Positions 29,439 through 37,870 of a stretch of DNA of 64,000 bases are shown one piece after another (position 1 is the stretch's first letter; each line of letters begins with the position of its first letter). A program made the translations under genes and the position numbers. Location: positions 62,001 through 126,000 of the forward strand of contig JAFQLQ010000002.1 in NCBI GenBank assembly GCA_017414505.1, in the 5' to 3' direction. The DNA comes from Clostridia bacterium (GTDB lineage: Bacteria; Bacillota; Clostridia; UMGS1840; HGM11507). Below the pieces are notes generated by a model. The model had not been told where the DNA came from. It saw only the letters and a program-made list of their open reading frames with translations, and made no database searches.

Positions 29439-30356
29439 TCAGAACGGTTCAACACAGGATATAATATCACTGATGTTATTTAGTTTGTTGTCCTCAACGT
29501 ATTTTTCAAGTCCATCTACAATTTTAACAGCTGAATAAGGATCTGCAAAATTTGCACTTCCCACAGAAACAAGAGTTGCTCCAGCCATCATAAATTCAAC
29601 AGCATCCTCCCATGTGGAAATACCGCCCATACCCATAATAGGAATATTTACAGCATTTGCAACCTGCCATACCATTCTTACTGCAACCGGTTTTACGCAG
29701 GGGCCGGAAAGTCCGCCAACGTTATTTTTCAAACGCGGACGTTTGGTTTTTATATCAATGCTCATTCCAAGTAATGTATTTATAAGTGACAAACCGTCTG
29801 CTCCGCCGGCTTCTGCCGCTCTTGCAATTTCAGCAATATCGGTTACATTGGGAGTTAATTTAACAACAAGAGGAATTTGGCAGTATTTTTTTACCTGTGA
29901 TGTTATTTCGTTAACAACCTTTGCATCTGTACCAAAGCTTGCTCCGCCTTTTTTTACATTCGGACAGGATATATTCATTTCAATAATATCAGAACCGCTT
30001 TCGGAAATTATTTCTGCCATTTTACAGTAATCCTCTACTGTATTTCCCGAAATATTAACGATAATTTTAGAACCGAACTTTTTAACATCAGGTAAAATAT
30101 CCTTACAAAAAGCTTCTACGCCGGGATTTTGCAATCCAACACTGTTAAGCATACCGCTTGGGGTTTCGTAAACTCTCGGAGGAGGGTTTCCGGTTCTTGG
30201 CTTTAAGGTAAGACCTTTCATTCCAAGTCCGCCAAGTCTGCCAACATCATAAAACATATTATATTCATGACCGAATCCGTAAGTACCGGAAGATGTAACT
30301 ACCGGATTTTTAAATTCCACTCCGCAAAAATTTACTTTTAATTTATCATTAATCAT
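29439..30356 (-). CDS. pyrD: Dihydroorotate dehydrogenase, class 1B catalytic subunit
   Basis: 305 residues from the ATG at 30356; the frame is open for a further 59 codons upstream, but that part lies antisense-free inside pyrK and is not part of the family. Oxidises dihydroorotate to orotate with FMN. SSGTYGFGHEY, the catalytic cysteine in NISCPNVKKGG, and the C-terminal GMGGISTWEDAVEF FMN-phosphate region are present. The Cys base marks class 1B, which needs PyrK for electron transfer to NAD. Overlaps the pyrK end by eight bases. Confidence 0.95.
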   Translation of the reverse strand: MINDKLKVNFCGVEFKNPVVTSSGTYGFGHEYNMFYDVGRLGGLGMKGLTLKPRTGNPPPRVYETPSGMLNSVGLQNPGVEAFCKDILPDVKKFGSKIIVNISGNTVEDYCKMAEIISESGSDIIEMNISCPNVKKGGASFGTDAKVVNEITSQVKKYCQIPLVVKLTPNVTDIAEIARAAEAGGADGLSLINTLLGMSIDIKTKRPRLKNNVGGLSGPCVKPVAVRMVWQVANAVNIPIMGMGGISTWEDAVEFMMAGATLVSVGSANFADPYSAVKIVDGLEKYVEDNKLNNISDIISCVEPF

Positions 30357-31127
30357 TGAATAACACCTCTTTTGCATTAAATACAGGGCCGTGCTTACAA
30401 ACATGGGCAAAGTTATATCCTTCTTCCATTTCCTTATCGGAAACTTTTGTAGCACAGCACAGGCAAGCTCCGATTCCGCAAGCCATACGTTCTTCAAGAG
30501 AAACTTCAAGATAAATTCCGTTATTGGCAGCAATTGGCTTTAAAGCTTTTAACATTGGCATCGGACCGCAGGCAAAAATTGCATCAATATCTTCAGTAAG
30601 CAAAAGTTCTGCAAGAACATCAGTAACTCTGCCGCTTCTTTTGTAGCTGCCGTCATCAGTTGTTATATAAACTCTCTTACTGTACTTGTTAAAGTCTTCT
30701 TCCAAAGTTACAAGGTCTTTGTTTCTGAATCCTAAAATGGCCGTTGCGTTAAGCTGTTTTGCAGTTTCAAGCATTGGATAAACACCTATACCACCACCGA
30801 TAACAACCGGATTTTTATAGTTTTTGTTAACAGAAAATCCATTACCCAACGGGCCAAGTAAATCTATTATATCGCCTTCGTTTTTCTCTGCAAGAAGTTT
30901 AGTACCTTTACCTCTTATTTCAAAAATAAAACGAAGCTTATTATCTGAAATTTCACAAATACTTATAGGTCTGCGAAGAAAGTATCTCCTTCACAGCTTA
31001 TATGAATAAACTGTCCCGCTTTTGCAGTATTAAGCAGATTGTCCGCATCAACAATCATTTCAAATATATTCGGGACAAGTTCTTTTTTTGACAATATTTT
31101 TGTTTTCACAACAACTCTGTCACTCAT
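30349..31127 (-). pseudogene. pyrK: pyrK, dihydroorotate dehydrogenase electron transfer subunit, split by a one-base frameshift
   Basis: The N-terminal part (ATG 31127, AGGTGTG upstream) reads MSDRVVVKTK to GDTFFADL and stops; the rest continues in another frame as LRRPISICEIS, through the NAD-site GGGIGVYPML to the Fe-S cysteines CGIGACLCC and HVCKHGPVF. The two parts join exactly if one T is restored in the TTT run at 30979-30981 (minus strand), giving about 259 residues, the normal length. The break falls in the conserved FAD-binding RRPISI motif. It may be a recent mutation, a sequencing error in a homopolymer, or slippage; all other parts look intact and selected. Confidence 0.88.
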
Positions 31128-31162
31128 AATCACACCTGCTTTTCTTATAATTATTCTACTAT

Positions 31163-31191
31163 ATTCTATCAAATTTTTATTGTGTTGTCAA
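31163..31191 (-). promoter_or_regulatory. Promoter of the pyrK-pyrD cluster
   Basis: TTGACA (31186-31191) and TAGAAT (31163-31168) on the minus strand with 17-base spacer, 36 bases upstream of pyrK. No PyrR-type attenuator is seen after it. Confidence 0.75.
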
Positions 31192-31243
31192 TTATTTCAG
31201 AATTTTCTTAACAAAATTTAAAAATATTTAATATCTAAGTGTA

Positions 31244-31272
31244 TTGCATTGGAGAGAAAAAAGTGTTATAAT
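31244..31272 (+). promoter_or_regulatory. Promoter of the DUF4364-MBL-hemZ genes
   Basis: TTGCAT (31244-31249) and TATAAT (31267-31272) with 17-base spacer, 19 bases before the start codon. Confidence 0.75.
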
Positions 31273-31291
31273 AAACACGAGGTGGAACACA

Positions 31292-31831
31292 ATGCCATAT
31301 TTAAAGCTACAAAAAGAATTTCCAATTATTAAGCTTATTATACTTTTTGTATTAAAAAATTATAATAAACCCATAACAAATCATCTGCTTTCCGAGCTTA
31401 CCTTGAAGGAAACAGATATAGACTATTTTAATATGCAAAAATGCTTATACGAGCTTCTCGGTGAAAACTGGGTACGACTTTTCAAAGGCGATCCAAACAA
31501 TCTTTATGAAATTACCGACGAAGGAAAAAAAGTTCTTGAATATTTTAAAACCAAAGTTCCGTTTATTATAAGAGATAAACTGTTTTTTGCCGTTAATGCT
31601 CAGCTTAAATCCGAAGAACCGCAAAGTAAAATTATATCTGATTTCGATGTTTCGGAAAACGGTCAGTTTAACGTTTATTTAAAAATAATTGAAAAAGATG
31701 ATTTACTGTTTGAATTAAACATAAACGTTGGCTCACGAGAGCTTGCATTAAAAACAAAAGAGTATTTTGAAAATAATGCTATGGAAATTTATCTTAATAC
31801 AACGCAAAATGTTATGAAAGATATAAAATAG
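31292..31831 (+). CDS. DUF4364 family protein
   Basis: 179 residues from ATG 31292, preceded by GAGGTGG. The N-terminal part (about 1-75) looks like a winged-helix (IIKLIILFVLKNYNKPITNHLL, YEITDEGKKVLEYF), the C-terminal part is alpha/beta with SRELALKTKEYF. The family DUF4364 is widespread in Clostridia and has no established function; a DNA-binding role is suggested by the N-terminus. The next gene starts 10 bases after its stop. Confidence 0.8.
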   Translation: MPYLKLQKEFPIIKLIILFVLKNYNKPITNHLLSELTLKETDIDYFNMQKCLYELLGENWVRLFKGDPNNLYEITDEGKKVLEYFKTKVPFIIRDKLFFAVNAQLKSEEPQSKIISDFDVSENGQFNVYLKIIEKDDLLFELNINVGSRELALKTKEYFENNAMEIYLNTTQNVMKDIK

Positions 31832-31841
31832 GAGAAACCAT

Positions 31842-32468
31842 ATGAAGATTGTATGTATCTCTGTAGGAGAATTACAAAGCAACAGTTATATTCTGTACGA
31901 TGAAGTTTACAAAGAAGCAATAATTTTTGATTGCGGAGATGAGCCTGAAAAAATATCGGATTATATTGAAAAACATAATCTTAATTTAAAATATATTATA
32001 CTTACTCACGGTCACTTCGACCATATAATGGCTGCAAGCGAGCTTAAATTAAAATATCCGGATGCAAAACTCGGAATACATGCTGATGAAGAAAAATTTT
32101 TATCTGATAAAACTCTTAGCTTGTCTGATTTTGTGCCTTACAGCGTAAAAATACCTGCTGCGGATTTTACCTTTGAAAACAACGATAAAATAACTACAGG
32201 AACAAATACTTTTACTGTTATTCATACTCCCGGGCACACGTTGGGAAGCTGTTGTTTCCTTTGTGAGGATATTTTGATATCCGGTGATACTCTGTTTAAG
32301 CAAAGCATCGGAAGATGCGACTTTCCTACCGGAAGTATGCCGAAAATAGAAAACTCAATTGTAAATATTCTGTACAAATTAAACGATAATACAAAAGTTT
32401 ATCCGGGACACGGTGAACCAACTACAATAGGTTACGAAAAGAAAAATAATTGTTTTTTCAGGATTTAA
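31842..32468 (+). CDS. MBL-fold metallo-hydrolase (glyoxalase II-like)
   Basis: 208 residues. The metal motif THGHFDH (about 55-61), further ligands in HTPGHTLGS and SGDTLF, and the final VYPGHGEPTTIG are those of the hydroxyacylglutathione-hydrolase-like group. Substrate unknown; many clostridial members act on thioesters. Between DUF4364 and hemZ, spaced by 10 and 3 bases, so in one transcript. GGAG precedes ATG 31842. Confidence 0.88.
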   Translation: MKIVCISVGELQSNSYILYDEVYKEAIIFDCGDEPEKISDYIEKHNLNLKYIILTHGHFDHIMAASELKLKYPDAKLGIHADEEKFLSDKTLSLSDFVPYSVKIPAADFTFENNDKITTGTNTFTVIHTPGHTLGSCCFLCEDILISGDTLFKQSIGRCDFPTGSMPKIENSIVNILYKLNDNTKVYPGHGEPTTIGYEKKNNCFFRI

Positions 32469-32471
32469 AAT

Positions 32472-33926
32472 ATGGATTTTTATATTAAATTAACAGGACA
32501 CGATAAAATTTATCCTCTGGAAAATATAGTAAAAAGCGTTTTCAGAAATGCCGAATTATATTTTTCTGAAGAAAAGGATAATAAAATTATCAGCGAATTA
32601 ACCGATAATAAGGTATTAACCACTATTATTCTTGACGGAAAGACTTACTACGGTGAATGTAGTTTTGACAGCGGTCATCCCCTGCTTAAAAAAATAGAAT
32701 CGGTACTTAAACTTTCGTTTATAAATGCAGCAGAGCAAATAACCAAAATTAATCTGCCCTGGGGTATTCTCACCGGGATTCGTCCTTCTAAAATGGTTTG
32801 CGATTTAAGGAAAGAAAATTATTCCGATGAATATATAAGAAAAATTTTCAAGGAAGATTTAAAAGTTTCCGAAAGTAAAACTGAGCTTATGTTCCAGGCT
32901 GCAGAATACGAAGAAGCGACTGCAAAAAACACTAAATCTACAGATATTTCGGTCTATATAGGTATTCCGTTTTGTCCATCACGCTGTGCCTATTGCAGTT
33001 TTATTTCCAAAACATACAAAAACGATTCTATCATCAACGATTATCTTGATGCCTTGATAAAAGAAATTGAAACAGTGTCTGAAATACTAAAAAATAAAGC
33101 ATTGAACGTTAAAACAATTTATGTCGGCGGAGGCACTCCAACCACTCTCAATGCTGTTCAGCTTGAAAAAATGCTTTTCCACATTAATTCCAAGCTTGAC
33201 TTATCACACCTTGAAGAATTTACAGTAGAATGCGGAAGACCTGACACAATTACAGAAGAAAAGCTTTCCGTTCTTAGTAAATACAAGGTTGACCGAATCA
33301 GCATTAACCCTCAAACACTTAACAATGACACTTTAAAAGCTATAGGTCGCTCACATAGCGTGGAAGACTTCTTTACAGCTTACAATTCAGCAAAAAAATT
33401 CGGTTTTAAAGCTATAAACACCGATCTTATTGCAGGTTTACCCGGTGAATCACTGGAAGATTTCAAATTTACACTTGATAAAATTACAGAACTCTCTCCC
33501 GAAAACATCACAGTTCACACTCTATCGGTTAAACGTGCCGCAAAAATGATTGACAGTAAATTTGACATTATAACAGAAAAAACAGAAGCGGATAAAATGC
33601 TCGATTATGCTAACACTAAACTAAAAGACAATAACTACGAGCCCTATTACTTATACCGTCAGAAGAACACGCTCAACAACCTTGAAAATACAGGCTATAC
33701 AAAAAAAGGTTCGGCCTGTGCTTACAACATAATTATAATGCAGGAAATAGGTTCCATAATTTCTTTAGGCGGCGGAGGTGTAAACAAAATTATATTTCCA
33801 AAAACCAATGAAATTAAACGGCTGAGGAACCCAAAAGACGGAGACGAATATATTAAAAATATAGAAAATATTATTAAGAAAAAATATGATTTTTTTGAAC
33901 AGGCAGGTGAAATTTTTGACAATTGA
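32472..33926 (+). CDS. hemZ: Oxygen-independent coproporphyrinogen dehydrogenase HemZ
   Basis: 484 residues. Radical SAM protein with the C-x3-C-x2-C motif in FCPSRCAYCSF (about 166-176) after an N-terminal domain of about 160 residues that distinguishes HemZ from HemN/HemW. GGGTPTTLNA and the glutamate-containing VECGRPDTIT are further HemN-family motifs. Assigned to heme synthesis by family name; no other heme pathway gene is in the window, so the actual role here is uncertain. Confidence 0.92.
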   Translation: MDFYIKLTGHDKIYPLENIVKSVFRNAELYFSEEKDNKIISELTDNKVLTTIILDGKTYYGECSFDSGHPLLKKIESVLKLSFINAAEQITKINLPWGILTGIRPSKMVCDLRKENYSDEYIRKIFKEDLKVSESKTELMFQAAEYEEATAKNTKSTDISVYIGIPFCPSRCAYCSFISKTYKNDSIINDYLDALIKEIETVSEILKNKALNVKTIYVGGGTPTTLNAVQLEKMLFHINSKLDLSHLEEFTVECGRPDTITEEKLSVLSKYKVDRISINPQTLNNDTLKAIGRSHSVEDFFTAYNSAKKFGFKAINTDLIAGLPGESLEDFKFTLDKITELSPENITVHTLSVKRAAKMIDSKFDIITEKTEADKMLDYANTKLKDNNYEPYYLYRQKNTLNNLENTGYTKKGSACAYNIIIMQEIGSIISLGGGGVNKIIFPKTNEIKRLRNPKDGDEYIKNIENIIKKKYDFFEQAGEIFDN

Positions 33927-35235
33927 AACCATCAACAAAAGAGCTGTTAATTCTCCTGAAAAATTCATAGCAGACTGTGAAGCAAAATTCTATGAAAAAA
34001 TAAAAAAAGTTGCAGAGCGCATACTTGAAGAAAATATTAAATTTGTTTTTGTTTCAGGTCCTACTTCATCAGGAAAAACTACATTTTCAAAAATGCTTTC
34101 CAATATGCTTGATAAAGTTCATCCAACTGTTATTTCGCTTGATAATTTTTACAAAACAATGGATGAAATGCCAAAGAAAAACGATGGAGAAATGAATTTT
34201 GAATCCATAAATTCATTAAAAACAGATGAAATCCACGAAACACTTTCTGCAATACAGGAAAACAGAAATTATTTCGTTCCTGCTCTTAATTTTGAGAACC
34301 GAACTTTCGGAGAAAAAAATGAATACACAACAAAAGAAAATGCAGTATATATAATAGAAGGTCTGCACGCACTCAACTCTAAAATCTGCAATTATTTAAG
34401 CAACGTGAAAGCTCTTAAAATTTACATTTATCCGGAATTCGAACCAATAAGCAAATACGATATACGTTTTATAAGAAGAATGGTCAGAGATAATTTTTTC
34501 CGGAATTCAGACGTATTCAACAGTCTGGAAATGTGGAACACCGTTCGTGACGGTGAGAAAATCTACAGTTCAAAATACGAAAAAAATTCAGATATAACCA
34601 TCAACACCTTTCTGCCTTATGAAATGTGTGTATTTAAACATTTTGCTTTAGAAGAATTAAATAAAGTTGACAATACCAGTAAGCATTACAATAAAGTTGT
34701 CCGCCTAAAAAAGATTTTAACCGGATTTTCGGATATAGACTACAAATTAATTCCCGAAGATTCGTTACTTAACGAATTTATCAAACAAGATTCACCCGAT
34801 GAAGAAAATAACAAAAACACTATTGAAATTTTCGCAAATTATGATATAATAAAAGAAAAAAGGAGTAAAAACATTATGGAATGGTTTGAAAATGTAAAAG
34901 ATACAGTTAAAGAAACTGCCGGCAAAGCAGTTGAAAAATCAAATCAGCTTATTGATATTACAAAACTCAATTTTAAAGTTTCAGATTTAAAAAGCGATAT
35001 TGAAAAAACATACAAGGCAATTGGATTGAAAATTTTCGAAGATTACAAAAGCGGTGAAGCAACTCCTGATGAAATTGCCGAATTATGTAAGCTTATAGAA
35101 GAAAATTACGAAAAAATAGAAGCATTAAAGAGCGAAATTGCCGATATTAAAAATATGAAAAAATGCCCTGAATGCGGAAAATATATTTCTGCTGACTCAA
35201 GTTTCTGCTCAGATTGCGGAGCAAAAGCCGACTAA
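33916..35235 (+). CDS. Uridine kinase-like nucleoside kinase, read through in frame into a zinc-ribbon protein
   Basis: 439 residues from TTG 33916 (AGGTGA five bases upstream; overlaps the hemZ end by 11 bases). Residues 1 to about 290 are a nucleoside kinase of the uridine-kinase/phosphoribulokinase group: P-loop SGPTSSGKTTFSKML, SLDNFYKT, IIEGLHALN, RRMVRDNFFR, and a C-terminal IPEDSLLNEFI that normally ends the protein. Here no stop follows; the frame runs through a spacer of about 27 residues into a second protein (MEWFENVKDT onward). The spacer DNA holds a perfect promoter and ribosome site, so the fusion looks like a lost stop codon. Confidence 0.82.
   Translation: MTIETINKRAVNSPEKFIADCEAKFYEKIKKVAERILEENIKFVFVSGPTSSGKTTFSKMLSNMLDKVHPTVISLDNFYKTMDEMPKKNDGEMNFESINSLKTDEIHETLSAIQENRNYFVPALNFENRTFGEKNEYTTKENAVYIIEGLHALNSKICNYLSNVKALKIYIYPEFEPISKYDIRFIRRMVRDNFFRNSDVFNSLEMWNTVRDGEKIYSSKYEKNSDITINTFLPYEMCVFKHFALEELNKVDNTSKHYNKVVRLKKILTGFSDIDYKLIPEDSLLNEFIKQDSPDEENNKNTIEIFANYDIIKEKRSKNIMEWFENVKDTVKETAGKAVEKSNQLIDITKLNFKVSDLKSDIEKTYKAIGLKIFEDYKSGEATPDEIAELCKLIEENYEKIEALKSEIADIKNMKKCPECGKYISADSSFCSDCGAKAD
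34823..34850 (+). promoter_or_regulatory. Promoter inside the kinase-zinc ribbon reading frame
   Basis: TTGAAA (34823-34828), 16-base spacer, TATAAT (34845-34850), then AAAAAAGGAG (34856-34865) and ATG 34876. All lie within the continuous reading frame and would drive the zinc-ribbon protein on its own. Confidence 0.75.
34876..35235 (+). CDS. Zinc-ribbon coiled-coil protein, probably also made from its own start
   Basis: 119 residues, same frame as the preceding kinase. An amphipathic N-terminal helix (MEWFENVKDTVKETAG), a long helical region (about 30-90) and a C-terminal zinc ribbon CPECGKYISADSSFCSDCG (C-x2-C, C-x2-C). Short proteins of exactly this layout occur as independent genes in Clostridia. 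The AAAGGAG and promoter upstream support independent expression. Function unknown. Confidence 0.75.
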   Translation: MEWFENVKDTVKETAGKAVEKSNQLIDITKLNFKVSDLKSDIEKTYKAIGLKIFEDYKSGEATPDEIAELCKLIEENYEKIEALKSEIADIKNMKKCPECGKYISADSSFCSDCGAKAD

Positions 35236-35238
35236 CAT

Positions 35239-35272
35239 TAAGAGGGCTGCAAAAATTGCAGTTCTCTTTTTC
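35239..35272 (+). terminator. Terminator after the zinc-ribbon gene
   Basis: AAGAGGGCTGCAA and TTGCAGTTCTCTT arms with a 3-base loop, followed by TTTTTC, four bases after the stop codon. Confidence 0.85.
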
Positions 35273-35298
35273 ATTTTTTCAGAAAGGGGTTGACGCCA

Positions 35299-36654
35299 TT
35301 GGATATCCGGACTTATTCTATTGAACAAACTCTTGAAGCACTTTTTGACGAAAAAAAACTTTCTGCCCTTAAAGATGTTTTAACAACATTAAATCCCTAT
35401 GACATTGCTAATATTTTTGATGAAATTCACAAAGAAAAGCTCCCTATGTTTTTCAGATTACTTCCAAAAGAGCTGGCAGCAGAAACTTTTGTTGAAATGG
35501 GAGAAGAAGCACAGGAATACTTAATTCACGCTTTTTCCGACCGAGAACTTAAAGAAGTTGTTGACGAGCTTTACGTTGACGATGCTGTTGATATTATCGA
35601 AGAAATGCCGGCAAATGTTGTTAAAAGAATTTTAAGACAGGCGGATCCGGAAATCAGAAAATCAATCAACGAAATACTAAAATACCCCGAAGACAGCGCA
35701 GGAAGCATTATGACGGTCGAATATGTAAGCCTGCGGCCTAAAATGACAGTTGAAGAAGCAATAAAAAGAATACGAAGAACCGGCGTTGATAAGGAAACAA
35801 TATATACCTGTTATGTAACAAACAATCAGAATATGCTTGTGGGTATGATTACCGCAAAAACGTTGCTCCTTGCCAATGAAGATGATATCATTTCCGACAT
35901 AATGGAAACAAACGTTATATCTGTAAATACGTTGGATGACCAGGAGGATGTTGCTCTTACATTCAGCAAATACAACCTTCTTGCTCTGCCGGTTGTGGAT
36001 CGTGAAAGCCGATTGGTTGGAATTGTTACCATTGACGATGCTATGGACGTTATGGAAGACGAGGCAACCGAAGATATTGAAAAAATGGCAGCTATCACAC
36101 CTTCTGACAAACCGTATCTTCGAACCTCCGTTATGGAACTTTTTAAAGCAAGAATTCCATGGCTTCTGTTACTTATGATTTCTGCAACCTTTACCGGACT
36201 GATAATCAGTTCTTTTGAAAAAGCTTTGGCATCACAGCTTGCGTTAAATACATTCATACCTATGCTTATGGATACCGGCGGTAATTCGGGAAGTCAGGCA
36301 TCTGTTACCATTGTCCGCGGATTATCATTAGGAGAAATTGAATTTAAAAATATTTTTAAAGTTTTATGGAAAGAAATCCGGGTTTCAGTTCTTTGCGGCA
36401 TAACACTGGCACTGGCAAGCTTTGTAAAAATTCTTATAGTTGACAAGGTATCGTTAAGCATTGCTTTGGTTGTATGTTTAACTCTTGCCTGCACTGTATT
36501 ATTTGCCAAGATTGTAGGCTGTACCCTGCCTATGATAGCAAAAAAAGTCGGTTTCGACCCTGCTGTTATGGCAAGTCCTTTTATTACAACTATTGTAGAT
36601 GCACTGTCTCTTATGGTTTATTTCAAATTCGCAAGTTCAATACTTGGCTTATAA
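35299..36654 (+). CDS. mgtE: Magnesium transporter MgtE
   Basis: 451 residues from TTG 35299 (AAAGGGG nine bases upstream; TTG 35290 in the same frame is too close). N domain of helical repeats (about 1-130), two CBS domains (about 130-255, TVEEAIKRIRRTG, VVDRESRLVGIVT) that sense Mg2+, a connecting helix, and five transmembrane helices (about 285-450) with the pore motif PMLMDTGGNSGSQAS. No Mg-sensing riboswitch is recognisable in the short leader, which holds the previous gene's terminator. Confidence 0.96.
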   Translation: MDIRTYSIEQTLEALFDEKKLSALKDVLTTLNPYDIANIFDEIHKEKLPMFFRLLPKELAAETFVEMGEEAQEYLIHAFSDRELKEVVDELYVDDAVDIIEEMPANVVKRILRQADPEIRKSINEILKYPEDSAGSIMTVEYVSLRPKMTVEEAIKRIRRTGVDKETIYTCYVTNNQNMLVGMITAKTLLLANEDDIISDIMETNVISVNTLDDQEDVALTFSKYNLLALPVVDRESRLVGIVTIDDAMDVMEDEATEDIEKMAAITPSDKPYLRTSVMELFKARIPWLLLLMISATFTGLIISSFEKALASQLALNTFIPMLMDTGGNSGSQASVTIVRGLSLGEIEFKNIFKVLWKEIRVSVLCGITLALASFVKILIVDKVSLSIALVVCLTLACTVLFAKIVGCTLPMIAKKVGFDPAVMASPFITTIVDALSLMVYFKFASSILGL

Positions 36655-36689
36655 AAATATAAATTTATATTAAATTAACATTACAAGTA

Positions 36690-36718
36690 TTGACTTTATA
36701 TTTACATTGGTATATAAT
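36690..36718 (+). promoter_or_regulatory. Promoter of the Gfo/Idh/MocA gene
   Basis: TTGACT (36690-36695) and TATAAT (36713-36718) with a 17-base spacer. Confidence 0.8.
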
Positions 36719-36721
36719 TCG

Positions 36722-36749
36722 TTATGGCAATATAAAAATATTGCCATAA
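36722..36749 (+). promoter_or_regulatory. Perfect 12-base inverted repeat at the transcription start (operator or 5' hairpin)
   Basis: TTATGGCAATAT (36722-36733) and ATATTGCCATAA (36738-36749) are exact inverse complements around AAAA. The repeat begins four bases after the -10 element and so covers +1. There is no T run, so it is not a terminator. A repressor operator is the simplest reading; a protective 5' mRNA hairpin is the alternative. Confidence 0.75.
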
Positions 36750-36770
36750 TTTTATGGAGTGTGAAAGAAA

Positions 36771-37820
36771 ATGAGCAAACAATTTAATTTAGCTATTGTC
36801 GGTTTAGGCGGAATGGGAAACTGGCATCGTGAAACAATTGGAAGAATTGACAACCTTAATGTATGCGGTTCTTTTGATATAAAAGAGGAAAGACAACAGT
36901 TTGCAATAGACCACGGCATTACACCTTATAACAGTCTTGAAGAGCTTTTAGCGGACGAAAAAGTAGATATAGTTTTGTGTTCTACTCCTAATCACCTACA
37001 TAAAGAAATCGTAATTAAAGCTTTGAGAGCAGGAAAAAATGTGGTTTGCGAAAAACCTGTAACTTTATCATCAAAAGATTTACAGGAAATGATAGATGTT
37101 GCCGAAGAAACAAAAAAAGTTTTTGTTGTTCATCAAAACAGAAGATGGGATGAAGATTTTCTTACAATGAAGAAAATTTACGATGACAATCTTCTTGGCG
37201 ACGTATTTAAAATTGAATCAAGAGTTCACGGTTCCCGTGGTATTCCCGGAGACTGGAGACAGGAGCCCGAATTTGGTGGCGGTATGGTTCTTGACTGGGG
37301 TGTTCACATACTTGACCAGGCTTTGCTTATGATTGACAGCAAAGTAAAAACTGTTTATGCAAACTTTACTCATGTAACTAATGAGCTTGTTGATGATGGT
37401 TTTACCGTGGTTCTTACATTCGAAAACGGTATTGTTTACACACTTGAAGTTGGTACAAGCAATTTCATAAATTTACCAAGATGGTATATGCTTGGAAGAG
37501 ACGGTACAGCTATTATATACGACTGGCAGAAAAATGGTAAAGTTACAAGAATTACCGACTGGAGCAAAAACGATGCAGTGCCGATAAGAACTGCAGCCGG
37601 ATTAACAAAAACAATGGCTCCCAGAACTGCTGACACTATAAAAGACGAAGAGCTTCCCATAGTTAAAAGCGATATAAGAGACTTTTACAGAAATGTTATG
37701 GCTACAATTGAAGGTAAAGAAGAAATTATCGTTAAAAACACTCAGGTAATGCGTGTTATGAAATTAATGGAAGCAATCTTCGATTCAGCTGCCAAAAATC
37801 AGGTAATAGATTTTGAATAA
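36771..37820 (+). CDS. Gfo/Idh/MocA family NAD(P)-dependent oxidoreductase
   Basis: 349 residues. Rossmann domain (1-125) with GLGGMGNWH and the conserved EKPVTLS motif holding the catalytic lysine; C-terminal substrate domain (about 130-330) including GGGMVLDWGVHILDQ, whose D and H match the active-site pair. Family members oxidise or reduce sugars, inositol or sugar derivatives; the substrate cannot be told. An AraC regulator follows 50 bases downstream, suggesting an inducible sugar function. A weak AAAGGA/TCCTTTTTT hairpin lies between them and may attenuate. Confidence 0.9.
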   Translation: MSKQFNLAIVGLGGMGNWHRETIGRIDNLNVCGSFDIKEERQQFAIDHGITPYNSLEELLADEKVDIVLCSTPNHLHKEIVIKALRAGKNVVCEKPVTLSSKDLQEMIDVAEETKKVFVVHQNRRWDEDFLTMKKIYDDNLLGDVFKIESRVHGSRGIPGDWRQEPEFGGGMVLDWGVHILDQALLMIDSKVKTVYANFTHVTNELVDDGFTVVLTFENGIVYTLEVGTSNFINLPRWYMLGRDGTAIIYDWQKNGKVTRITDWSKNDAVPIRTAAGLTKTMAPRTADTIKDEELPIVKSDIRDFYRNVMATIEGKEEIIVKNTQVMRVMKLMEAIFDSAAKNQVIDFE

Positions 37821-37870
37821 TAACTAAAAGGACTGTTGAATCATTCCTTTTTTAATAAGGACGAATTTTT

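Noticed and set aside
30357-30533. A 59-codon N-terminal extension of pyrD
   Set aside because: It is the antisense-free overlap with the pyrK tail read in another frame and does not belong to the PyrD family; the start at 30356 matches the family.
35236-35298. Mg-sensing (M-box) leader before mgtE
   Set aside because: The gap is 60 bases and is filled by the terminator of the previous gene.
36655-36770. T-box or sugar riboswitch before the oxidoreductase gene
   Set aside because: Only a promoter and a single perfect palindrome are present; no conserved riboswitch motif.
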